A stretch of DNA of 64,000 nucleotides from Candidatus Terasakiella magnetica (lineage in GTDB: Bacteria > Pseudomonadota > Alphaproteobacteria > Rhodospirillales > Terasakiellaceae). The stretch spans positions 57,097 through 121,096 of the forward strand of contig NZ_FLYE01000044.1 of NCBI RefSeq assembly GCF_900093605.1, given 5' to 3'. Under the pieces are notes generated by a model that made no database searches, was not told where the DNA came from, and worked only from the letters and a program-made list of their open reading frames with translations. The position numbers and the translations under genes are program-made. Within the stretch, counting starts at the first letter, position 1. Every line of letters begins with the position of its first letter. Shown piece after piece: positions 27,487 through 36,291 of this stretch.

Positions 27487-28947
27487 ATGCGATCCCAGAC
27501 CGAGATATTTTCAAAACGCGTGAAAGATTTCATGCATATGCCAGAGGCCGCTGTGTCTGTGGGGACGCCTTGTTGCGATGTGGTCGCCCTTATGTCTGAT
27601 AAAAAGACGCACTGTTGTGTGGTGAGCGACACCCATAACAAGCTGGCGGGCATTTTGCGCAGCGAAGATATTTTAAATAAGATTGTCTTTAAAGTCTCTG
27701 AGCAAACCGTGATTGAAGATGTGATGGTTAAAGAGGTCCAGACCATCGCGCCCCATGAATATCTCTATCACGCCATCGGGCGCATGCGCCGTTATGGAAT
27801 TTGCGAACTGGTGGTGGTTGATGAGACCATGCAGCCTGTGGGCATGATCTATTTAAAAGAGGCTGTGGAAGCGGCCTCTAGCCATTTTATGCAGCAGATT
27901 GACCGTTTAAGCGCAGAAGGTAGCCTTGAAAGCTTACGCGATGTGAAAGACGCGCAGGTGGAACTCGCCCATGACATGTTTAAAGATCAAGTGGCGGCTT
28001 CGCTCACCCAACGCCTATTAAGCCATGTAAATAATGATACGGTGGCGCGCATTATATCCGCAAACCTCACCCATATGGAGGCAGAAGGCTGGGGCGCACC
28101 CCCTGTTGAGTTTTGCGCCATTGTTATGGGCTCAGGCGGGCGTGGGGAAAACTATCTATATCCCGATCAGGATAATGGGTTCATCTTGGAAGATTATCCC
28201 GATGAAGACCATAATCGGGTAGATCATTTCTTTCGGGAACTTGCCAAACGTATGTGTGATGACCTCAATGAGGTTGGCTTTCCCTATTGTGAAGGTCATG
28301 TCATGGCGACAAATCCGCTGTGGCGCAAAACGCTTTCACAATGGATCAAACAGGTAAAGCTCTGGGGTAAAAAACGCAATTCTGTTGCCTTGCGCTTGGC
28401 CGATATCTTTTTTGATTTTCAACCCGTATGGGGGAAGGTGGAATTGGCGGATGATTTGCGCGCGAGCGTGTTGCAAACCGTGCAGGCCAATCACTTTTTC
28501 CTACAGGAAATGTATCACGCTCAACGCGACCACCGGGTTGCCATTAACCTGTTTGGACGCTTGATTGATGACCCCAGTGATGAAGCTCACAAGCGTATGG
28601 TGGATTTAAAATACCGTGGCTTCTTGCCCTTGGTTGAAGGGGTGCGCCTGTTGTCCTTAAAGGCAGGGATTGGTGAGACCTCGACCCTAAAACGCATTGA
28701 GAAATTACATGAGGCGAAAGCTTTGAGCGAGAATGAGGCCGATTATCTCAGCTCGGCCTTTCGCTTCATCACCCAATTGCTCCTAAAACGTCAGGTGCGT
28801 GAATATGAAAGCAAGCAACCCGTGACGCGCTTTGTTAAAATCAGACGCTTGAGCAAACGGGAAAAAGACAGCCTGATCAACTCCCTTCGCCATATCGAGT
28901 CGTTTCGAAAGCGCCTGAAAGGGGAGTTTACGGGGGATGTGTATTAA
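27487..28947 (+). CDS. CBS-domain DUF294 putative nucleotidyltransferase
   Basis: This 486-residue protein has two N-terminal CBS motifs (about residues 15-60 and 80-130), a nucleotidyltransferase-like domain with GSGGRGENYLYPDQDN at about 214-229, and a helical C-terminal DUF294_C domain (about 340-480). Such proteins resemble PII uridylyltransferase cores; CBS domains usually sense adenylate ligands. The cyclic-nucleotide domain often found in relatives is absent. It diverges from the sodium:solute symporter at 25321, a pairing seen repeatedly in this family, and probably regulates that transporter. Confidence 0.85.
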   Translation: MRSQTEIFSKRVKDFMHMPEAAVSVGTPCCDVVALMSDKKTHCCVVSDTHNKLAGILRSEDILNKIVFKVSEQTVIEDVMVKEVQTIAPHEYLYHAIGRMRRYGICELVVVDETMQPVGMIYLKEAVEAASSHFMQQIDRLSAEGSLESLRDVKDAQVELAHDMFKDQVAASLTQRLLSHVNNDTVARIISANLTHMEAEGWGAPPVEFCAIVMGSGGRGENYLYPDQDNGFILEDYPDEDHNRVDHFFRELAKRMCDDLNEVGFPYCEGHVMATNPLWRKTLSQWIKQVKLWGKKRNSVALRLADIFFDFQPVWGKVELADDLRASVLQTVQANHFFLQEMYHAQRDHRVAINLFGRLIDDPSDEAHKRMVDLKYRGFLPLVEGVRLLSLKAGIGETSTLKRIEKLHEAKALSENEADYLSSAFRFITQLLLKRQVREYESKQPVTRFVKIRRLSKREKDSLINSLRHIESFRKRLKGEFTGDVY

Positions 28948-28951
28948 GAGT

Positions 28952-29533
28952 TTATCTGTTTGCTTTTAGTTTTACTTTACCCACGCCAGAGATATATTCT
29001 TTGGCTAAAATATCTTTATCATAGTTTTCAGGCACGCAGATGAAGCCCGTTAATAAAGCTTGCTTGCCTGAGCCACCTTCTAGCTCGACAGAGTGACCAA
29101 ACAGTGTCCTGCCAAAAATACATTGTTTATTGGCGCGATTAAAAAGAGCATAAGTGACGGCTTCTTTGGAATGGATTGTTTTCAGTTCATCGGGATCGAT
29201 TTTTTTGCCTATGACTGTCCATGCGGCTGCAAATTTTCTGAATCTATCATCGCTGAAATAATCATAAAAGCCACCACGATAGTAGCGCTCAGCAAGGAAA
29301 ACTCCATTGTTGAGATAAACTACTTCTTGATAGTGGCTATGGAGCGAGCGTGCTTTAACTTTTTTGATGCGTTTTTTAATGTCAGGGATGCTGGTTAAGC
29401 GGCTCTCTTCAATATCAATATATTGATACTCACCACTTCCAAGGCACCTGCCACTAACGGTTTTTACGCCGCAGTGATCTGTGGCACAGGCGCTAAGTAT
29501 AAGTAAGCAAGATATTGCAGCAAACAGACGCAT
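28952..29533 (-). CDS. Lipoprotein of unknown function
   Basis: This 193-residue protein has a lipoprotein signal peptide with lipobox LSAC (Cys16), so it is probably attached to the inner or outer membrane. The mature part has several cysteines (HCG, GRCLG, QCIF, FICV) and mixed charge. I recognise no family. It ends four bases from the convergent CBS/DUF294 gene and stands alone. Confidence 0.7.
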   Translation of the reverse strand: MRLFAAISCLLILSACATDHCGVKTVSGRCLGSGEYQYIDIEESRLTSIPDIKKRIKKVKARSLHSHYQEVVYLNNGVFLAERYYRGGFYDYFSDDRFRKFAAAWTVIGKKIDPDELKTIHSKEAVTYALFNRANKQCIFGRTLFGHSVELEGGSGKQALLTGFICVPENYDKDILAKEYISGVGKVKLKANR

Positions 29534-29634
29534 TGTTTCTCCCCTTTGAAAACTATTTTAGATAGTATCTATCTAGGGGAATGTGTCAAATTATAAATGT
29601 AATATTGGGTGCCTGTCGTTAGGGGGCAGAACAT

Positions 29635-29670
29635 AAAAAAGCCCCGTGCCTTATAAAAAAGGAACGGGGC
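29635..29670 (-). terminator. Intrinsic terminator after DAHP synthase
   Basis: On the minus strand a GCCCCGT/ACGGGGC stem with an AT-rich internal segment is followed by six T residues (29635-29640). It lies 22 bases downstream of the gene ending at 29693. Confidence 0.85.
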
Positions 29671-29692
29671 ATTAAAAAAAACGTTGAGGCGA

Positions 29693-31054
29693 TTAGCTGT
29701 CGCGCTCAGCCTTGAGGGCATCAGAAAGCAGGAAGGACATTTCCAGTGCTTGGTTTGCATTCAGGCGTGGGTCACATTGTGTGTGGTAGCGATCGCCAAG
29801 ATCACCTTCTTTGACTTCGTAAGTCCCGCCAACACATTCTGTTACGTCCAGACCAGTCATTTCAAAGTGAACACCACCAGCATGTGTGCCAGCAGCTTTA
29901 TGTGCGGCAAAGAAGCCTTTGACTTCACCCAAGATGCGATCAAAGTGACGTGTTTTATAGCCACCTTCAGCAGAAACTGTGTTGCCATGCATTGGGTCAC
30001 AGGCCCAAACCACATGACGCCCTTCTGCTTTAACACGCTCTAGAAGTGGGCCGAGGCCTTCTTCAATTTTGCCATCGCCCATACGCGTGATCAATGTCAG
30101 CTTACCAGCTTCATTTTCAGGGTTCACTTTATCGATCAGGGAGATCAAGTCATCCGGCGTCATGGTTGGGCCGACTTTACAGCCGATAGGGTTGGCAATG
30201 CCGCGCATATATTCAATATGGGCTTCGTCTAACAGGCGTGTGCGCTCACCAATCCATACCATATGGGCGGAAGTGTCATACCATTCTTCAGCATCGCGTG
30301 TGCTGTCTACACGGGTCATGGCCTGCTCATAGTTAAGCAAGAGTGCCTCGTGAGAGGTATAGAATTCAGTTTCGCGCAAAGACGGTGTTGTCTCGCCATT
30401 AATGCCACAGGCATCCATAAAGGACAGGGCATCGGAAATACGTTGAGACAGGTCTTTGTAACGGTCGCCTTCTGGTGTGCCAGAAACAAAGCTCAGGTTC
30501 CATTTATGAACTTTATTTAAGTTGGCATAGCCCCCTTGCGCCAATGCACGGATCAGGTTCAGCGTTGAGGCTGACTGATTGTACATCTGGATCAAACGAT
30601 CAGGGTTAGGAATGCGGGCTTCTTCCGTAAACTCGATCCCATTTACCGCATCACCACGGTAGCTTGGCAGGGTGACATCACCTTGTGTTTCCATGTCGCT
30701 TGAGCGCGGCTTGGCAAACTGGCCTGCCATACGGCCGACTTTAACGATGGGGCAAGACGCACCGAATGTGAGAACAACAGCCATCTGCAACAATACGCGG
30801 AAGGTATCGCGGATGTTGTTGGGGTTGAATTGTTCAAAGGATTCTGCACAGTCGCCACCTTGTAGCAAGAAGCCGTTGCCCATGGCCACTTGACCAAGCT
30901 CGGCTTTCAGGCGGCGTGCTTCACCCGCAAAGACCAGCGGAGGATAGGAAGACAGGGTCTCTTCAACCTGTTTAACTTTATCCGCATCCGTATAAGTCGG
31001 CACCTGACGGATAGGTTTGCTGCGCCAACTATCTGGGGTCCAAGTCTGGGACAT
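29693..31054 (-). CDS. Class II 3-deoxy-7-phosphoheptulonate synthase
   Basis: This 453-residue enzyme condenses phosphoenolpyruvate with erythrose 4-phosphate in the first step of the shikimate pathway. Class II (plant type) features include LLQGGDCAESF with a metal-binding Cys, RMAGQFAKPRSS, WACDPMHGNT, HFEMTGLDVTEC and the late CDPRLN metal ligand. It belongs to cytosolic aromatic amino acid synthesis, like the shikimate kinase-like gene at 35683. It is monocistronic, with its own terminator. Confidence 0.95.
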   Translation of the reverse strand: MSQTWTPDSWRSKPIRQVPTYTDADKVKQVEETLSSYPPLVFAGEARRLKAELGQVAMGNGFLLQGGDCAESFEQFNPNNIRDTFRVLLQMAVVLTFGASCPIVKVGRMAGQFAKPRSSDMETQGDVTLPSYRGDAVNGIEFTEEARIPNPDRLIQMYNQSASTLNLIRALAQGGYANLNKVHKWNLSFVSGTPEGDRYKDLSQRISDALSFMDACGINGETTPSLRETEFYTSHEALLLNYEQAMTRVDSTRDAEEWYDTSAHMVWIGERTRLLDEAHIEYMRGIANPIGCKVGPTMTPDDLISLIDKVNPENEAGKLTLITRMGDGKIEEGLGPLLERVKAEGRHVVWACDPMHGNTVSAEGGYKTRHFDRILGEVKGFFAAHKAAGTHAGGVHFEMTGLDVTECVGGTYEVKEGDLGDRYHTQCDPRLNANQALEMSFLLSDALKAERDS

Positions 31055-31179
31055 GTTCTGGAATCCTTAAATTCGAGTGTTCTTAAAATATTCAGAATAT
31101 CCCGTATAGAAGGGATTCGTTAAGAATTCCAGAAGAAATACGGTTTTCAGTATGAAAATTGTGTGAAATGCACTTATGA

Positions 31180-31213
31180 AAACACCCCGACATGGTTTCA
31201 TGTCAGGGTGTTT
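31180..31213 (-). terminator. Hairpin terminator after the triple-barrel outer-membrane gene
   Basis: Positions 31180-31194 and 31199-31213 form a 15-base stem with one mismatch and a 4-base loop, followed on the minus strand by a short T-rich run. It lies 29 bases downstream of the gene ending at 31242. Confidence 0.75.
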
Positions 31214-31241
31214 AACAATCTTGGTAAAGAAGTGATTTGCT

Positions 31242-33005
31242 TTAGAACTGTTTGTACAGACCCAGAGAAATATTATGAACATCAGCTTTACCTGTGTCAT
31301 TATCACTTTGGTTTACACCGTCTAGGCGACCAAGGTTTGGCAAGAAGTCCCAGTTTGCACGCAAACCAAAACTATCGCTAAGGGCATATTTTGCACCTAA
31401 GCCAGCGGTCCAACCTGTGCCTTTGTCACGTTCAAGAGTATTGGCACCCGCATCATCCTGTTCGCGCTTAACTTGCCATGCCGTTAGACCAGCTTTGGCA
31501 AAAGGAACAAAACGCTCTGTCATTGGGATACTGTATGTGGCGCTCAAGCTTGCAACAGTGGCTTCGGCGCGTTCATTAGAGTTATCATCATCATGGGATT
31601 TACCCAAGTTAACATAAGCTGCTTCAACGCCGTAAGTTTCATTAAACTGGTAACCTAGAACAGCCTGATATGACAGGTCACGGCCAGTGTCATAATCAGA
31701 AGAGGCGCCTTCAGTTCCGTTATATTCAGATAAGCCAAGCGTTGCAGCCACGTAAATACCATCATTATCCATATTTTGGATAGGCGCTACGTCATCACGG
31801 CGCATTGGGTTGATGTGATAGATCAGATTTAAGCCTAGGACTGAAACAGATGCATCACCAACAGGTTCTAGACCATTACTGAGCTCGTCGTTGCTTCCTA
31901 AATCAGGATAAAAGTCATAGTTTGTGCGCAAGCTAATGTTATTGTTAACCTGATAGCTGGCTCCAAGGCCGAGGGAATAGCTATAACCATTTTTTGTATA
32001 GCGTTGGAAGCCGCCATCACCGTCTGTGCGGGTCATTTTATATTTAACGGCACCTGCTTTACCAAGAAGGGCAAAACGTTCAGTAACCGGAAGGGTCCCG
32101 ACAACATCCGCATTCCACATGGTTAAATCAATGGTGTCAAATGGGGCATCGTTATAAATGTTAAACTGACCAAGGTCGCGGTAGCCAGCTTCAAAAGCAA
32201 GATAGCTGTTATATTGATAGCCTAAAAAGCCTTGATAGGCCATCTCGGTGTCTTGGGCTTCATTTTCTGCGCTGGCATCTTCACAGCCGGAAGTGGTTTG
32301 GTCACAAATGCGACCATCAATGTCAGCAACGCCTAAGCCACCACCAACATAAAAACCACTATCACTACCCTGACCAAGCGGGGCAACTTCTTCAAATGGG
32401 CGGTCCCCATGGAGGATGAGGTTCAAGCTAACGCTATCGTTATTCAAGGTACCTGTTGCATCAGATGTGCCTTTAATGTCTCCCATTCCCTCATAGTGAT
32501 CCCATGCGGCGCGAATGGTGAAGTTTTCATTGGCTTGATAGTCAAGGCCCAAGCCAACGGTCAGGTCCGTTGAATGAGCTGTGCTCATACCGGGGTCACC
32601 GCCGCCATCTTCGAGTTTGGATTTAACAAAAGCGGCACCGATTTTACCATAACTTGTAAATCGAGACGTTAAAGGGACACGTCCTAAGGCATTGAGTTCC
32701 CATGCACTTGCAGTCATTGTGTCATGCAAGGTATCGTCATCATGGGCTTTACCCATTGAGATGTATCCCGCTTCAACTGCAAAATGTGGGTTAATATTAT
32801 ATCCCATAAAACCTTTGAAGGTTACGCTATTGGAACCAATAATCGCATCAGAGGAGGCACCATCAGATTCACCACCAGAGAATTTTGGAATACCGAAGCC
32901 AGCCCCAACATAGAAATCTTTGGGTAATAGATTCTCATCAGCATGAGCCGTGGATGTAGCAAGTACCAACAGGCTTGCGCTCAGCAATAAGCGGCTTTTC
33001 TTCAT
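31242..33005 (-). CDS. Outer-membrane protein with three tandem OmpA-like barrels
   Basis: This 587-residue protein has a Sec signal peptide (cleavage near AHA-DE). The mature chain consists of three homologous units of about 180-190 residues starting near 30, 216 and 415. Each opens with FYVGAGFG-like strands, continues with a GYxxNxxxAxEAGYxxLG segment and ends with LRxNWDF or NLIYH-like strands. Each unit fits an eight-stranded OmpA/OmpW-type outer-membrane barrel. The linkers (HGDRPFEEVAPL, NPMRRDDVAPI) are similar to each other, supporting internal triplication. The chain ends in Phe, as outer-membrane proteins do. No peptidoglycan-binding domain is present. The function is unknown. Confidence 0.85.
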   Translation of the reverse strand: MKKSRLLLSASLLVLATSTAHADENLLPKDFYVGAGFGIPKFSGGESDGASSDAIIGSNSVTFKGFMGYNINPHFAVEAGYISMGKAHDDDTLHDTMTASAWELNALGRVPLTSRFTSYGKIGAAFVKSKLEDGGGDPGMSTAHSTDLTVGLGLDYQANENFTIRAAWDHYEGMGDIKGTSDATGTLNNDSVSLNLILHGDRPFEEVAPLGQGSDSGFYVGGGLGVADIDGRICDQTTSGCEDASAENEAQDTEMAYQGFLGYQYNSYLAFEAGYRDLGQFNIYNDAPFDTIDLTMWNADVVGTLPVTERFALLGKAGAVKYKMTRTDGDGGFQRYTKNGYSYSLGLGASYQVNNNISLRTNYDFYPDLGSNDELSNGLEPVGDASVSVLGLNLIYHINPMRRDDVAPIQNMDNDGIYVAATLGLSEYNGTEGASSDYDTGRDLSYQAVLGYQFNETYGVEAAYVNLGKSHDDDNSNERAEATVASLSATYSIPMTERFVPFAKAGLTAWQVKREQDDAGANTLERDKGTGWTAGLGAKYALSDSFGLRANWDFLPNLGRLDGVNQSDNDTGKADVHNISLGLYKQF

Positions 33006-33244
33006 TCTATTACCCTCAATTTATAGTTTTATTTAGAATAACCTCTAAGTGATGTGAGTATAAGAGTCAACTTATTAAGGGGGAATTGCCTTGTAAGCTC
33101 AGAGTTGTGAGTGGTTTTGGTTTAATCAGCCAAGGTGTCTTTCGCGCACAACAAAGCATCTTAACATCACTGCGCGTCCTTTTTTTGAGGAATGCAAAAA
33201 GATGTAAAAGCTATGAGATATTATAAATACTTTTGCTCAGACTT

Positions 33245-33478
33245 TTAATGCACACTCAGGGCATGCATGTCGTATTGGAAGGCGGTGGCAAAGGCGATGT
33301 CTCTGGTGTCGGTATGACCCAAATGTTCACCGGTTCCGCTATAGATGGAAAATCCCGGCGTTCCTTCGACAGTTTCTTCAATAACATAAGCCAGACGTTC
33401 GTGTTCGAACGCTTTATGGGCTTCTTCGCGCGTGTAAGAAATCAGCGCGTGCTCTTCACTAAATATATAGTTGGTCAT
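33245..33478 (-). CDS. DUF1150 family protein
   Basis: This 77-residue soluble protein (MTNYIFSEEHALISYTREEA) resembles the DUF1150 family of alphaproteobacteria. In that group the gene is typically beside an Hsp20 gene, and here it lies downstream of hsp20 on the same strand, 167 bases away. A stress-related role is inferred from context only. Confidence 0.65.
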   Translation of the reverse strand: MTNYIFSEEHALISYTREEAHKAFEHERLAYVIEETVEGTPGFSIYSGTGEHLGHTDTRDIAFATAFQYDMHALSVH

Positions 33479-33645
33479 GGCGGCCTCTATTCTTGTTCGA
33501 CACCATGTATGTCGTTCATTATAGCCTGCCTTACGTCACCTTCTGTTGTAAGTCAGGTACGTTCACAAGACTCAGTATAGCAAGAAATTGCTACAAAAGG
33601 CTAAAAAAACGATCACAAAAGGGTGATAAGGACAGTGTAATGTTC

Positions 33646-34110
33646 TTATTCGGGTTGTACATCAATGGTTTTGGCATTGGCAGGAACATCGGGGCGTTCC
33701 ATATCCTCAATGGGGATTTTGCGCACTTGGGTCTCGGGAATCGGTAAAACCAAATCCACATGCAGGAGCCCTTTTTCAAGGCGCGCAGCGGTGACTTCAA
33801 CCCCTTCAGCCAGGACAAAGCTACGCTGGAACTGACGTGCAGCAATGCCGCGGTGGATGAAAATGCGGTCGCTATCATCTTGGGTGTTTTTGCCGCGCAC
33901 CATCAGTTGGTTATCTTCAATGGTGACCGCAAGGTCATCCATGGAAAACCCAGCCACAGCCAAGCTGATGCGCAAGCTGTTTTGTGCGGTTTGTTCAATA
34001 TTATAAGGCGGGTAGCCTTCAGCAGAGGATTTGGACACGCGGTCAAGCACCTGTTCAAAATGGTCAAAACCCAACAGTAGGGGACTGTTAAAAACCGACA
34101 GTCGAGGCAT
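33646..34110 (-). CDS. Hsp20/IbpA-like small heat-shock protein
   Basis: This 154-residue protein has an alpha-crystallin domain: a YPPYNIEQ opening strand, RISLAVAGFSMDDLAVTIEDNQLMVRG, FIHRGIAARQFQRSFVLAEGV and GLLHVDLVLPIPE. It would hold unfolding proteins in a refoldable state, as IbpA does. A clear GGAGA Shine-Dalgarno precedes the ATG. A possible heat-shock promoter overlaps the end of the upstream gene (34187-34217). Confidence 0.93.
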   Translation of the reverse strand: MPRLSVFNSPLLLGFDHFEQVLDRVSKSSAEGYPPYNIEQTAQNSLRISLAVAGFSMDDLAVTIEDNQLMVRGKNTQDDSDRIFIHRGIAARQFQRSFVLAEGVEVTAARLEKGLLHVDLVLPIPETQVRKIPIEDMERPDVPANAKTIDVQPE

Positions 34111-34186
34111 AGGTGTCTCCTTTAATCAAAGCGAGAGATCTGTATCGTCCTTGCAGCCCTATCATAGGCACCACAAGCTATGGCTC

Positions 34187-34217
34187 TAATGTCGTCAGGA
34201 TTGGCGCAAGAGTCAAG
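34187..34217 (-). promoter_or_regulatory. Candidate sigma-32 promoter for hsp20
   Basis: Read on the minus strand, CTTGAC (34217-34212) and CGACATTA (34194-34187) lie 17 bases apart, resembling the RpoH pattern CTTGAA followed by CCCCATNT. The location, 77-100 bases before the hsp20 start codon, fits. The -10 match is partial. Confidence 0.4.
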
Positions 34218-35082
34218 CCTCGGTAATGCCGATTTTGCGCCCGGCTATTTCTAATTCTTCAACAACGCGTTCCATATGATCATATTTTCCAAATTGACCA
34301 CAGATCAAACGAATGCGTTTTTCAGGTTCAGGCGGGGTCGTGAGGTCAAACAAAGGCGGGCATAAAGGCTCAAATGCTCGATTCTGAAACTCTAAAGACA
34401 AAGAAATACGCGGCTCTTTGGCATAGCGTGAGCTGCGTCCTGACCAATGCCACAGGTCTTGGCGCCAACCAAGAAGTGAGCCCGATGGGGCAGGTAGGCA
34501 GCGCACATCTTGGAGCAAGATATCGCTGGGCTCTTTGATTTCTCTTTCATATTCTTTTTGGCGCGAAAGCGGCAGGATATTCATGCAGCCATTTTCAGGC
34601 GTGGCATTTGTCAGGGGAATCCATAAAGACAGGCTGACAAGGAAATCATCAAAAAAAGCACATTCACCGGGATAGTCCACATGGGGCGGCCAGCCGGAGG
34701 TTGCGCCTTTGTCATCCTTATCAATATGCCATGCCCAGAAATGGGGAAGCAGGCCAAAGTCATCGCCTAAGAAATGGGAGAGAAATTCATCAAGCTGATG
34801 AAATAAATCCCATGTCTCATCATAGACATAGATAAAGGCCGCGGGCCATCCAGCTTCAACCAAATTTTCAATACCCAAACGCAAGGCTGAGATATCTTGA
34901 TCAGCAAAAACAGGCGGCTGGTGAAGATAGCCATCATGGTGAATGGTATCTGAAATTTGCTCAAGCTGGTCCTGCCCCATTTTAATCGGGGTATTGAAGG
35001 TCGGCTTTTGAGAGACGGTTAAATGCGGATTGAGCTCTTTCCAATAAGAAAGATCAAGCAGCTTATCAGTGGGAAGAGCCAT
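34213..35082 (-). CDS. PhyH-like Fe(II)/2-oxoglutarate dioxygenase
   Basis: This 289-residue protein has the double-stranded beta-helix motif set of phytanoyl-CoA dioxygenase-type enzymes: HVDYPG (His-x-Asp metal ligands), a distal His in LWHWSGRSS and an Arg in EPRISLSLEF for 2-oxoglutarate. The substrate cannot be inferred. It sits two bases downstream of a lipoprotein gene and ends within the putative hsp20 promoter. Confidence 0.72.
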   Translation of the reverse strand: MALPTDKLLDLSYWKELNPHLTVSQKPTFNTPIKMGQDQLEQISDTIHHDGYLHQPPVFADQDISALRLGIENLVEAGWPAAFIYVYDETWDLFHQLDEFLSHFLGDDFGLLPHFWAWHIDKDDKGATSGWPPHVDYPGECAFFDDFLVSLSLWIPLTNATPENGCMNILPLSRQKEYEREIKEPSDILLQDVRCLPAPSGSLLGWRQDLWHWSGRSSRYAKEPRISLSLEFQNRAFEPLCPPLFDLTTPPEPEKRIRLICGQFGKYDHMERVVEELEIAGRKIGITEA

Positions 35083-35084
35083 TG

Positions 35085-35588
35085 TTATCTGGGGCGTTTT
35101 TCAGGATCATATTCAACAGGGGAAAGGCTTAATTTGCGCAATTCAGCATGGACGGCAGTGGTGCATTTGCGCACCCAGCTTAAGGCGTTTTCCTGATATT
35201 TGATGCGCATTTCAATGTCTTTAACTTCTGCATCATAGCGGTCCATATTTTCTTTCACATGGGCGCGTTGTGCAGCCCCACTCAAACCTAGGTCGCGGGC
35301 GGCTTTTTGGGCGCGTTGAAAATATTCGCCTTTTTGGCCGCGGCTATCATCAAGGACGGTGCGGCTCATGCTCAGGTTTTTCTCGCCAGCTTTTTTTAAG
35401 GTGCCCATATCATATTCTTGCTCGCGCCAGAATTTCTTTGTGGATAGGGTCGCATAGGCTTTGTCTAACGGGTCTTGTGGCTTGCAGTCCACATCAAGGT
35501 TGGCATTCCAGGTCACGGGCGCGGGTTCACCACAGGCGCTTAAAGCAAGGAGGCATCCCATGCTGAATATGCGGAGTGTTTTTTTCAT
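35085..35588 (-). CDS. Lipoprotein with predicted helical coiled-coil region
   Basis: The ATG at 35588 was chosen because it gives MKKTLRIF followed by lipobox LSAC; a longer frame only adds 11 residues before the signal peptide. The 167-residue mature region is highly charged and helical, consistent with a periplasmic coiled coil. No family is recognised. It is followed two bases later by the PhyH-like gene. Confidence 0.7.
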   Translation of the reverse strand: MKKTLRIFSMGCLLALSACGEPAPVTWNANLDVDCKPQDPLDKAYATLSTKKFWREQEYDMGTLKKAGEKNLSMSRTVLDDSRGQKGEYFQRAQKAARDLGLSGAAQRAHVKENMDRYDAEVKDIEMRIKYQENALSWVRKCTTAVHAELRKLSLSPVEYDPEKRPR

Positions 35589-35682
35589 CAAAGCCGAACC
35601 TTTATAAGCTTGCCAAAGCAAGGAAGAGGGTGAGTGAGGCTTTTACACTACCCGATTTATCAACAGGATCAAATGACCCTTA

Positions 35683-36222
35683 TCAAAGATATTTGCTAAT
35701 TTCCTCATGAACCTGTGCGGTAAGTTCTTTTTTAGAGAGGTTTTCAATATCGATGATGATGTCGGCGGCCTTTTCATAAAAAGGCAAACGGCGCATCATG
35801 ACTTCTTCGGCTGATTTGGTTTCTGATAATGATGGGCGTTTGGCATCGCCTTTTACTTTGGCAGCTAAACGGGGGATATCGCCTTTAAGCCAGACAATAC
35901 GTCCGTTTTGGCGCAAAAGCTCGATCTTGCGCTCTGAATAAATCTCGCTACCATCTTCATCTACATCAACGATGATGCCGCCACCACAGTCAATGATGTT
36001 ACCATCCAATGCACAGATTTTCTGCAATGTGGCATATTCCATATCGCGAAAGGCGCGCCAGTCGCCAGCGTTGTCTGCCAGAATTTCCGGTATGGATTTT
36101 CCTGCATTATCATATTGGATCAACAGATCAGATGATAAAACATCGCGCTTTGTCAAAACACTCAGGCGGCGTGAAATTTTGGATTTCCCAGCCCCGCGCA
36201 TACCGATCAAAATAATATTCAT
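35683..36222 (-). CDS. Shikimate kinase-like protein
   Basis: This 179-residue NMP-kinase-fold protein has P-loop GMRGAGKS, SSDLLIQ with the acidic shikimate contact, FRDMEYATL (FR..E motif), CGGGII and a lid Arg in KRPSL. All key shikimate kinase residues appear present, so it probably phosphorylates shikimate at O3 in aromatic biosynthesis. It is not next to aroB as in many proteobacteria, so a paralogue with a different substrate remains possible. Confidence 0.8.
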   Translation of the reverse strand: MNIILIGMRGAGKSKISRRLSVLTKRDVLSSDLLIQYDNAGKSIPEILADNAGDWRAFRDMEYATLQKICALDGNIIDCGGGIIVDVDEDGSEIYSERKIELLRQNGRIVWLKGDIPRLAAKVKGDAKRPSLSETKSAEEVMMRRLPFYEKAADIIIDIENLSKKELTAQVHEEISKYL

Positions 36223-36291
36223 GACAGGTTTTCCTTCAATGGTAACTGGGCGTAACCCTTAAGCGATATTGCAATGCAGCACAAGCAAAAC

